DNA of 11,771 bases from Pleurotus djamor (lineage: Eukaryota > Basidiomycota > Agaricomycetes > Agaricales > Pleurotaceae), in assembly GCA_029747585.1 (NCBI GenBank), contig JAPEVF010001261.1, positions 1-11,771 of the forward strand. Reading direction: 5' to 3'. Under the pieces are notes generated by a model. It did not search any database. It was not told the DNA's origin and saw only the letters and a list, made by a program, of their open reading frames with translations. The position numbers and the translations under genes were made by a program. Of the stretch, positions 1 to 7,843 are shown piece after piece; the first letter of the stretch is position 1, and each line of letters opens with the position of its first letter.

Positions 1-307
1 GTAATTATACGCACTTCTTGCTGTCTGGCGACACAGAACTGACAGGAGCACCCTGGAACTGCTATGGTTTCGCTTAGAAGCTGCTCCCACCCATGACCTC
101 GCCGGCGACTATCAGCCCAGGTACCACGATCGGCACGGTCGAGCTGGTAGAAATGGCTAGAATGAGCATCGACTACAGCCTGCTCAACAAACATGCATCA
201 CATTACCTGTGGCTCAGGATATGGGTGATCTTCCGATTTGGTTTTGACCGTTCGACACAACCACGGTCGCTTGATAGCGGACCTAAGTTTCTTGNAGGTT
301 ATTGCAG
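1..307. other. Left edge, no gene resolved
   Basis: A frame open from 78 (just after a TAG at 75-77) continues past 307 and reads ...TTIGTVELVEMARMSIDY..., with C/G-rich third positions up to about 190, so part of this stretch may be coding. A possible acceptor, TTTCGCTTAG, ends at 77. The window starts with GTAATT, so 1-77 could itself be the rest of an intron, but the edge prevents a decision. No RNA gene or repeat is visible. Confidence 0.3.
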
Positions 308-675
308 GTGATGAAATTCATGGGCATCGGTGTNCGAACAAGTAGGTTTCCCGAAAGTTTCCTACCTTATGAATGCCCCCCAGAGGGGCGCAAAGGTTTA
401 GGAGGATAACTTGAATTTGGAGTCATTGGAGCCGCTCCGGTGACAAGCGCACTCGCAGTGTACTTGACAACAGATGATCGGCCAGAACTTACGAGGGAAA
501 GGAGTTCTGAAGACCCGAGGCAAGCTCAAAGTTTCTCGACATGTCAAACAAAACACAAGTAGAACGCATCGGCGATGACGGCCACGCGCATGTCGTCACC
601 GTCGTCGAAGCGGGAGGGAACTTGCACCCCCTTAACAATCGTGGTCTGGAAATCTCCGGAGTGGAGATACCATGA
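308..675 (+). CDS. Possible 3' end of an unrecognised plus-strand gene
   Basis: I do not recognise this protein, and the exon structure is only a proposal. A candidate exon 308-395 follows a good acceptor (a pyrimidine-rich stretch ending TTATTGCAG at 307). After dropping the N at 334 it reads 29 residues with C/G-rich third positions, including GVEQVGFPKVSYLMNAPQ. A GT lies at 396. A second candidate exon, within 520-675, ends in the TGA at 673-675 and encodes a plausible C-terminus including DDGHAHVVTVVEAGGNLHP. Joining them needs a 124-bp intron or an extra mini-exon, which is unlike the roughly 50-bp introns elsewhere in the window. An alternative is a different frame that runs open from 78 to the TAA at 407-409 once the Ns at 295 and 334 are dropped. 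The gene would converge on the minus-strand RING gene that ends at 833. Confidence 0.3.
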
Positions 676-832
676 GGCCGATGAAGAATTACCCATTCGC
701 GTTGGTTTACGACAGTAAAATACATTGTTAGAAAAGTATCTTAAGTAAATGAACATCGAACATACATGTATGAGACTAGAAAACATAACTTCAACCAAGA
801 GTCGTTGAACAAAGTTGCGCTCATCCCGTCAC
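676..832. other. Short convergent 3' intergenic stretch
   Basis: This lies between the putative plus-strand stop at 675 and the minus-strand stop at 833-835. It would hold the 3' untranslated ends of both genes. It is fairly AT-rich around 715-800. I see no conserved reading frame or clear RNA structure. Minus-strand open frames here overlap the convergent candidate gene and show no recognisable domain. Confidence 0.4.
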
Positions 833-2892
833 CTAGCTTCGTCTTCCCCGTTCAGATCCTTTCTTCTTCGTTTCTGGCATCTCTACGGGCCTTTGACACA
901 CAGGGCATCTCCCGGAGACATCGGTCAACCACGGATCCAAGCAAGTTTTCTAAACAGGGTGAGTGGACGGTAGGCAATGATAGAGCTAGAGAGCTTACAT
1001 GGAAAACATGGCCGCACCCCAAAAGTCGTAAAGGCTGGGCACCGTCGCCAGCGTCCGTCAGTTTAAGTTGATCTACCTCAGTAGTGGGTCTTTCGATAGC
1101 AATTTCTTGGACCATGGGTGATGGGTCATCGGCTTCAGCATCCGGCGTACTAGCTTCGGTCGCAGCCCCTGCCTCATCATTGGCAGCTGAGTCCTTCGAT
1201 TTATTACCGTTTATCCTTTTCGGTTCCTCGAAGTCCATCAGACAAATTGCACACGCCGCCCTATTTCCCTCCAACTTGACAAATGGATATTCACAATGCT
1301 CCCACTGATCTTCCCAAGACTGAGGTTCATCTGAAGACTTCTCTAGTTGGGAACCGTTCTTGGGTTGATCTGGTCCTTGGGATGGCTCAGANTTTTTTGG
1401 ATCGGCGGAGAAACCTGAAGCGTCTCTTGGGTGCGGTTGACTTGGACTGTTCTTTCGGCGGATAGGTATAAATAGCCTCTGGAATGGTGATAGGGGATTT
1501 GGCGTCTTCGGGAGACNGGGGGGATGTACATGACGAGAGGGATACGATCAACAACGGATCGTGGCAGTTTTCCAATCTCGGGTTTGATCAGGCCGGGGTT
1601 TTGCAAGGGATGTCGGCCTAGACACATTAACAAGATATTCCAGAATAGCTGAAAGGGGGCTGACTGAGTGCATGCAGGCTGGCATGGGAGAGGAAAACTT
1701 ACGAAGAGGATGGGGGCAATAATGAATACAACAAATCCGATGAGAACAACCTCCAAAACCATGATGTACATGAGGCATAGGATGCTGAAGACGAGCCACC
1801 ATAAATGGGGTGATGAAAAACGGCAAGTATTCACGGATGTGTATTCCAAAATGTGGGCGGTGAGGAACCAACTCAGCGTCACGAGTGAAGAGAGAAGGGA
1901 AAGCCTTGACGGTATGGATTAGTCAGAGAACGAATCATCAGAGAGGGCAGAGCGAACCGAGTATATAAGAGCGGCCGCGGGGGTGTCATCTCTCGTCCAT
2001 CTGGAGTTTGATGTCTAGAGGACCTATTGCCCGTGGTATTGTTCGAGACGGACTGCCGCCTGGATGCGGTGCCGGTCGCGGAGGTTGACGGTGGAGAAGT
2101 GGTATCTGCGTTGTTAAGCCCAGTTGGCGTATTTTCAACGTCATCGGGAGATTGGTATCTGGGATGGATGTCAGGACCGTCGACAGAGNTTTACGCAATT
2201 GACGTACGAGTCCCGATCCCGAACCCATCCCCAATAAGTGAGAATGCAAGCGAGAGCAACCCTACCTATCCATAAGCAGCACCACGCTCCGAGAGGCCGA
2301 TTACAAGCGGCCCACTCTGAGATACCTGCGGATGTCGGGCTGTCCGTCGTAGCGGCGACAGCGAGCAGGGCCACGATTACCACGAACTGCAAGCCGTAGC
2401 TTAGGTTAGCCGCTCAGATGTAGTCGTGAATACAATGCGCACCTGTGCAAAGCCTAGCGCTAGATTCCATAGTAGAGACACAAGGAGTCTGCGTTGATGC
2501 GAGGCACCGCGCCCGTACCCAAAGAAGGCCAGTATTTTGCTGTACCAAGAGAGATTATGAGGTCTTTGCATACGGACAGTGGTATTGTTTGTCCCTCGGT
2601 GGTGTGCCTGGGCTTCCTCCATGTGTTGCATCATCACAGGTGGAGGTGACCATATCCCTCCCCTGCTTGACCCGGCGTTGGGGGAATCATTGAGAGTTGA
2701 AGAAGGAGAATTGATGAGTTGAGAACGATGGGATATCGGGGAATGGGGGTCCTCTGAAACAACGAGGGGATGCTGAGAATGACGAACACGGTCGCGGTGT
2801 CGCCTGCCTGTTCTTGGGGGCTGGATATCACCCAGAGATCTTGTCCTGCGTAGGCCATTGAAGGCCTCGCCACTCCTGACCTCGGTCGACAT
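833..2892 (-). CDS. Multi-pass membrane protein with C-terminal RING-H2 finger
   Basis: Likely a membrane-anchored E3 ubiquitin ligase. Exons on the minus strand: 2892-2443, 2386-2208, 2158-1958, 1904-1703, 1648-999 and 949-833. With the Ns at 1392 and 1517 removed the lengths sum to 1797 nt, i.e. 598 residues plus TAG. The N-terminal 130 residues are basic, Ser/Pro-rich and probably disordered. Hydrophobic segments lie near residues 136-163, 184-205, 278-296 and 311-355; the last is long enough for two passes, giving about five. A polar linker precedes the RING ligands C476, C479, C555, H557, H560, C563, C575 and C578, with the usual Pro-Trp (566-567) after the sixth ligand. The intron at 950-998 splits the finger between H560 and C563. 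The 75-residue loop between ligands 2 and 3 is unusually long and acidic. The ATG at 2892 opens the frame; the target of the ligase cannot be inferred. Confidence 0.92.
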
Positions 2893-3281
2893 GTATTTTC
2901 AGTGCGAAGAAACCAGATTGCTTCGAGGCTGACGGTGCTTGGAATAGCAGTGGTATTTGGCGCTTGCGTCAGTTGAATCGGCAGGCAAAGTGGAGGCTGC
3001 GCAGTTATGTAAAATCGGATTTGAGGCTACTCCGAGACGACAAGCAGGTCGCCGCAATCAAACCAATGACGCGACGGAGACAATGATGGGGAGAGCAGAG
3101 AGAAATTGTCCGTGCGGGGATTCGTGTAATTGGTTTGGAATTTGGCGCCGAGTTGTTGAAAAAAAGGGGAAAGCTAGACCTAGGATACAGAGTTACTCCT
3201 AAAACAATGCTGAAGACGACAACTAGTGATGCATGATGTTGATATGATAGCAGTATAACAATAAAATATGCGGTCAATGAT
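2893..3281. promoter_or_regulatory. Intergenic: promoter of the RING gene and 3' end of the next gene
   Basis: This 389-bp stretch lies upstream of the RING-gene ATG (2892, minus strand) and downstream of the stop of the NFKBIL1-like gene (3282). It must hold the promoter and 5' leader of the former and the 3' untranslated region of the latter. The bases just before the start read GAAAATAC on the minus strand. I found no convincing TATA box, and the open frames on both strands have no recognisable domain. Nothing else is supported here. Confidence 0.5.
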
Positions 3282-5312
3282 TCATCGGCCAGTGACTTCC
3301 TGCCAGATGGGCGTCAAGGCCTGTGCAACGGTGTTGGCTGCAACCTCGAGGCAGTTGCGCTCCGTTTCGTCGACTATGCTTTTCAACAAGCCCCGAGATC
3401 GCCACCGATCAGGATGGAATCGTTTGTGACACCTTTCGACAAAGGTCTTGTAGTCCAACGGCTTCATGTGCACTCTGATGGCACGGAAGAACTTTTCCAC
3501 ACTGGACCAATCGATGTCTTCTGCGGAGAAGGACTGAGGAGGACTGAGCACTGGCCAGGGAATATCTTCGAAGCACAAGGGGCTCTCCGAGGAGTATTTT
3601 GTGGTGTCGAAATATTCGCTCAGCGTCCGGCAGCGCTCCAAAGCTCGCTGTGTTGTCCAAGGCCCAGCAGAGTACCGCTGATTGCGCTTCCGTCGTTCTT
3701 CTTCCTTCCGCGCTGCCTCTTCGCGCTTCATGGCCTCTTCACGAACTCTAGCTTCTGCTTCTCGTCGGGCTCTGGCTCGACGTTCTTCTTCCATGCGTTC
3801 CTGCTCTGCACGTCGGCGAGCTTCTGCCTTGGCACGAGCTTCCGCTTCCTCCCTCTGCTCGCGAACCTTGCGCAGGTGAGCGGCTTGCTCCCAAAGAGGT
3901 CGGTCAGACTCTAGCTGGGCTAACTTCCTACGAGACTCTTCTATCATGGACAGTCGTACAGCTTCCATATCATCGTCATCGTCGTCGTCGTCGAGTGGTT
4001 GTTCCTGTTGTTGTGATGCTCCATCACCGTATCCGTGATGATGTGAAGAGCCTAGATATATTATATGAATGAGTATATAAGTCGTCAGATCGGGAGAGGC
4101 GGGAGGCTGCGTACCAGCGGCAAATTGCTGACTGGCTTCGGCCATGAGTTCCTCTAGGAAAGCCGTTTCTTTGGCTTGACGACGCGCTTGACGTTCGCAA
4201 TCACGACGTTCCTTCTTAGATTTCTCTCTTTCCTGCCGCTTCAAGTCTAACGCTCGTTTAGCTGAGGCTGGTGAGAGTGTCCGCGCTCGCTTGGAATGAA
4301 CGCCCGAAGTATATCTTGGACCGGTGGGTTCGTCTTCGTCTGAGGACTCTGCGTAGTCGGGGTCATTGCGTGGATTACGAAGTGGGTTGAACAATGTGCT
4401 GACTAGCCGTACTTGAGGAGCGCGGCATACATTGATTGTCACGGAACTGACCTTTTCTCTTCGCATTAGGGTCAACCGGTGACGAGGGCTTCTCACTTGA
4501 CAAATTCGGGGTCTGATGAGTACTTGGGGCGTCGTCCTGTGCCGTAGAGAGTTTTTCTGCACGACGGCCATTCAATTCTTTCCGCGCCCTTCGCTGCTCT
4601 TCGAGAGCTTGTCGTAGCCTCTGACCACGAGCAGCTTTCGCACCTATTGATGCTGAACGCGACCGACGAGGTGGCTCATCGACAGACATCTGAGCTTCCG
4701 ATTCCTCGTCGGAAGAGTTGGCATCTACTACATAGGTCCTCTTGGTTGGTCGCTCCAAGGGAGGGGAAGGACCACGTTTTCCAGGTGGCTTTTCTGGGGT
4801 TGGAGGTAGGCGTGTTTCTGGTGCGTGCTTCCTGCGAGATATCACTGGTACATCTGGATCCAGTCGCACGCAACAGTCATAATCAGGATCTAGCTTATAG
4901 ATGTCCCATTGGTCTTGCGAACAGTCGTACAACACGCTGAAGCGCAAGTCAAGACGCGAGCCACGCTGAAAAGGCTTAGCAATGCTCACCCACAGATATC
5001 TACAGTCCGTGGCCACGTCCCTTCATCCGTCACTCCCTCCTCTAAGCGCGCCTTGGGCACAAATCGCCAACGATTCTGACCATTGGGCATGGAGTCGATT
5101 ACGACGCGTTTTGGTCGATACGGATCACTGTTTAACGATATTTTCTGTACATCTTGAACATCGAGCTTGGCCGAAGCCGCATGGGGGTCGAATGACGCGA
5201 ATGTGAGTGTCCCTCTAGGTCCCCGAAGTAAACGAGCAGGCTGAGTTGGGTCCAGTAAACCAGGAACTGGACCAGATAGTTTCCGCAGAGTAGATGTCGT
5301 TGGGTGTTGCAT
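3282..5312 (-). CDS. NFKBIL1-like coiled-coil protein with UIM and J-like C-terminus
   Basis: Proposed exons on the minus strand: 5312-5004, 4965-4452, 4402-4115 and 4051-3282, giving 626 residues plus TGA. The start is the ATG at 5312; the frame runs on upstream without another ATG. The N-terminal third is a folded-looking region I cannot name (motif YKLDPDYDCC). A basic, Ser/Pro-rich linker with KR-type nuclear signals follows, then eight Asp (391-398) and a UIM-like motif (A401, S405 in EAVRLSMIEE). A charged Arg/Glu coiled coil covers about 405-497, and the C-terminus carries CHKRFHPDRW (578-587), an HPD tripeptide in a setting like the end of NFKBIL1. The protein is probably nuclear. The first intron is uncertain: 38 bp (4966-5003), 68 bp (4966-5033), or a single-base error. 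The second acceptor could also be 9 bp away. The 63-bp intron 4052-4114 is stopless and in frame. The biochemical role is unknown. Confidence 0.88.
3971..3994 (-). repeat. Trinucleotide tract encoding eight aspartates
   Basis: On the plus strand this is an imperfect CGT/CAT run, read on the minus strand as GAC/GAT codons. It encodes Asp 391-398 of the NFKBIL1-like protein, just before its UIM-like helix. Such tracts vary in length by slippage, so the number of aspartates may differ between strains. Confidence 0.85.
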
Positions 5313-5433
5313 TACATAGAAGACGCGGGCTGGGATGATTTGTGCCACTGAAAAAGCCCAGAGCCAGTGCTTGGTTACGACTTGAAAGTTTTGGAGCAGA
5401 CAACAAGCCACCTTGTGACATTGCACCGCGTGT

Positions 5434-5442
5434 GTGCACGTG
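5434..5442. promoter_or_regulatory. E-box element, copy 1 (GTGCACGTG)
   Basis: Contains the palindromic bHLH core CACGTG at 5437-5442, about 122 bp upstream of the minus-strand start at 5312. The same nine bases recur at 5614-5622. Confidence 0.4.
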
Positions 5443-5613
5443 AGGTGACGTACCCCCTATCGATTTAAAATATTTTAGCCAGCCATGGACGAACAATCCG
5501 CGTCTTCGCCCAAGCGTTATCCTACGCGTCCATCCAGAATCGAATATGCGGACGTAATTTGACTCGTTTTCCTGTTGATGCGCCCACGAAACATCCACAT
5601 CCAAGCTATGGCA

Positions 5614-5622
5614 GTGCACGTG
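5614..5622. promoter_or_regulatory. E-box element, copy 2 (GTGCACGTG)
   Basis: Identical to the element at 5434-5442 and 180 bp from it, with the CACGTG core at 5617-5622, about 94 bp upstream of the GTPase start at 5716. Each gene of the divergent pair thus has one copy near it. Confidence 0.4.
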
Positions 5623-5651
5623 TATCGCCGCTGAAGTCAGAGCACGTCACT

Positions 5652-5658
5652 TGACTCA
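5652..5658. promoter_or_regulatory. Gcn4/AP-1-type site (TGACTCA)
   Basis: A perfect TGACTCA, the consensus of fungal Gcn4/Cpc1-type bZIP activators, lies 57 bp upstream of the GTPase ATG at 5716. A single 7-mer can occur by chance, so control by amino-acid starvation is only a suggestion. Confidence 0.35.
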
Positions 5659-5715
5659 TCGGGCTTGTTAAATACTACGACCAAATGCCCCAGTGAGCCT
5701 CAATTCAACCGCAAG

Positions 5716-7218
5716 ATGACCACACTGCGAACTTTTCAGGCCGAAATCGACGAGATTCATACCAGGGAGGTCGCCAAACAGCGGAAGCAAGGAGCGGGCC
5801 AACTTGAGAAAGATGGCAAGAATGCTAGCCCCCAGGCCAAACCGAAGCACAACGATGCCGCCAAGGAGAATAAACCATCTGTGGTGAAGGGGAAGGGAAA
5901 GGGCGTCGAGAAGGATCAGGCGCAAACACCCTCGAAGGGTACTGATGGAGGTGATAACTCGCGAGATGTTGTAGACGATGAACTTGACGATGAGGTCGAG
6001 TCCATACAGGTTCGTGGTCCGATTTGCTGTTCTGCCTGTCTAAACACGATCCGGCAGACTCTTTTGATATCTAAATCGCCCCCTGACCGCGATAAAGCTA
6101 GGGACCGCGTAGCAGCTTTAATCACGCAGCACCATGGCGAATACATCTTTCGAATAGGGGCACGGCCAGTCCATACTAAACTCTTCGCTGGTGATTTCTC
6201 GGTAGACTCGGATGGCTGGGTGGGCACAGCTAGAACCGATGAGGAGGTGGATTATCTGATAGAGGCCGTTGCCTCTGTTGTGGAAGAAGTGGGCGGCAAG
6301 GTTCGTTTCTTACGTATTAGACTCCTGCTACGGACTTTGAGAAGCTTCTTCAGTGCTCGACGTTATACCGATCATCTGGACGAACAGCACTTCTGCTACG
6401 CCTGCCGCCGCCTAGTGTCTCTCTCACCCCCGAGGTTCGTTGTGCTGTTGTAGGCAATGTCGACAGTGGCAAGTCTACTACGCTAGGCGTTCTTACTCGA
6501 GGTAAAGTGGCTGTCATATTCTCTCACATAACGGTTCCTGAACTATTTGAAGGCGCTTTGGATGATGGAAGAGGTCGAGCTCGTGTCGGTCTATTTCGCC
6601 ATAAACACGAGATCGAGACTGGGCGAACTTCCAGTGTCGGGATGGAGGTGTGCTATTCAACGTTTTACCACATGAGTGCTGACCTTGACGAAACCATACC
6701 ATCAAAGATACTAGGGTTCGACACGTCTGGGGTACCTATATTACCCAACACTGCCCAACTGAACGATCTCGACACGATACGTCGCGAGAAGATGGGTTGG
6801 GAGGAAATTTCCATCCAGGCAGCGAAGATAGTCTCCTTCATCGATCTGGCTGGTCACGAGCGATATCTTAAGACAACATTATATGGACTGACATCTGGTG
6901 CACCGTCTTGCGTTATCCTTATAGTTGGAGCCAATGCCGGTTTGATTGGGATGTCAAAAGAGCATCTGGCCATCGCTCTCGCTCTCGGCGTTCCCGTTGT
7001 CGTCTGCATAACAAAGGTGTGCTAAGAATTGTGTTTCTCTTCATTACTCCAGCTTAACGGCAATCCAGATCGATATGACCCCTGCAAATGTTCTTGCCGA
7101 GACTCGCAAACAGGTTGTCAAGATATTAAAGAGCCCTGGGTGTAGGAAGACCCCCGTCTTTGTCAATTCAGCGGAAGTCGCCGCCGAGGCAGCCCAATGC
7201 TTCGGAAAGGAAAGGTGT
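5716..7218 (+). CDS. GTPBP1/2-like translational GTPase, broken at its 3' end
   Basis: Exons: 5716-6009, 6058-6300, 6354-6501, 6553-6647, 6708-7016 and 7069-7218 (413 residues visible). The N-terminus is Lys-rich and then acidic. The G domain follows: P-loop GNVDSGKST (213-221), a switch-I region with [16 protein letters not shown] (243-258), DLAG (306-309) and TKID (362-365). The phrases ILGFD and KSPGCRK are typical of the GTPBP1/GTPBP2 family. These are eEF1A-related cytosolic GTPases linked in animals to tRNA delivery, rescue of stalled ribosomes and mRNA decay. The reading ends at ...CFGKER just before a cluster of Ns; the last G motif and both beta-barrel domains (roughly 200 or more residues in relatives) are absent. 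The ATG at 5716 is preferred because the frame upstream has only a TTG. The introns at 6010-6057 and 6648-6707 are stopless and in frame. Probably an assembly break rather than a real truncation. Confidence 0.93.
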
Positions 7219-7231
7219 NGATNCNGNANAN
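7219..7231. other. N cluster marking a probable misjoin
   Basis: Six of these 13 positions are N (7219, 7223, 7225, 7227, 7229, 7231). On the left the frame is a GTPBP-type G domain; on the right it is an unrelated C-terminus. The join falls just where GTPBP relatives would continue into the rest of the G domain. This pattern fits two low-quality read ends overlapped by mistake, or an unmarked gap. Confidence 0.7.
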
Positions 7232-7708
7232 GATGGTAGAGCGCATTGTATGGAAGCGTTCTTGGAGCAACTTGCAACAAGAGATGCTTGTTGGCGCTTG
7301 GGTGTGCCCAATCCGGAGGATGACCTTAAGAAGGTGAATGCCGTGTCCGTGGGTGTGGATGACGACCGTGGTTGGGGGTGCAAGTGGCCGGAAGACAACG
7401 TTGACCGGGACATCAACTCGGAGACCACCTTCAGCGACACGGCTAGCCGAGTTGTGAAGATCCAAGATGTGGAATGTTTACCGACGGGCAAACGAGTATT
7501 GGATATCTTCGATGACTCTTTCGTTGAAGATATTGCGCTTCAGGAGGCCGTCAGTCCGGAGAAAAGGCAACGGATGCATCTGATCTACAGGGTATGTACT
7601 GTCGCCTACTGATACTGCACATGTCGCTGAATGTATGTTAAGATGTCAACTGAGGACAAGGTGAAGGGAATCTATGAAATGATACGCCACTTGCGGGTGA
7701 AGACCTGA
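7232..7708 (+). CDS. C-terminal part of an unrecognised protein
   Basis: Exon 7232-7591, then a 51-bp intron (7592-7642, GTATGT..TTAAG) and a last exon 7643-7708 that ends in TGA. It gives 141 residues, soluble-looking and rich in charged residues, with no membrane segment. Readable stretches include FDDSFVEDIALQEAVSPEK and the C-terminal STEDKVKGIYEMIRHLR. I do not recognise the family, and it is not the C-terminal beta-barrel region expected for the GTPase on the left. An ATG at 7250 could begin a complete 135-residue protein, but the N cluster just upstream makes it more likely that the 5' end is missing. The stretch 7335-7385 has GT..AG ends and no in-frame stop, so it could be a further intron. 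Confidence 0.6.
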
Positions 7709-7843
7709 GCAACCTACAAGTAGCACTGCTTCTGGATAGCCTCTCGATTTGTTATATTATTAGTATGACGACGCTGCGGAGCGACTGTGGCGAAAGTATA
7801 ATAAGGAGCTCTCGTAGCACTTTGAACCCACTTTCAAGCAATC
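7709..7843 (+). promoter_or_regulatory. Short promoter of the WW-domain gene
   Basis: Only 135 bp separate the preceding stop from the WW-gene ATG at 7844. A TATAATA stretch at 7797-7803 lies about 41 bp before the ATG and is the only TATA-like candidate; an AT-rich patch lies around 7750-7764. The 3' untranslated region of the preceding gene must also fit here. Confidence 0.4.

Larger units (their letters stand above)
5313..5715. promoter_or_regulatory. Divergent promoter region
   Basis: These 403 bp separate the start of the NFKBIL1-like gene (minus, 5312) from the start of the GTPase gene (plus, 5716), so both promoters must fit here and may share elements. Visible candidates are GTGCACGTG at 5434-5442 and again at 5614-5622, TGACGT at 5446-5451, CACGTCA at 5643-5649 and TGACTCA at 5652-5658. 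These are known core sites for bHLH factors (CACGTG) and bZIP factors of the CREB/ATF and Gcn4/AP-1 types; that they work here is inference. Open frames crossing the region on either strand look like non-coding shadows. Confidence 0.6.

Noticed and set aside
489..798. Two overlapping minus-strand open frames beyond the end of the RING gene
   Set aside because: They lie opposite the candidate plus-strand exon at 520-675, which has better codon bias. Neither minus-strand frame has a recognisable domain.
1958..1970. TATATAAG on the plus strand looks like a TATA box
   Set aside because: It lies inside exon 3 of the minus-strand RING gene, where it encodes the LLYTR end of the exon.
2957..3277. 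Short open frames on both strands in the 2893-3281 gap
   Set aside because: No codon bias, no domain and no splice extension; treated as intergenic.
3414..3914. Plus-strand open frame of 166 codons, rich in Phe, Ser and Leu
   Set aside because: It is the complement of the Arg/Glu coiled coil and C-terminus of the minus-strand NFKBIL1-like gene. Long antisense frames are expected there.
5215..5619. Minus-strand open frame of 134 codons running into the divergent promoter
   Set aside because: It overlaps exon 1 of the NFKBIL1-like gene in another frame, and its product shows no recognisable features.
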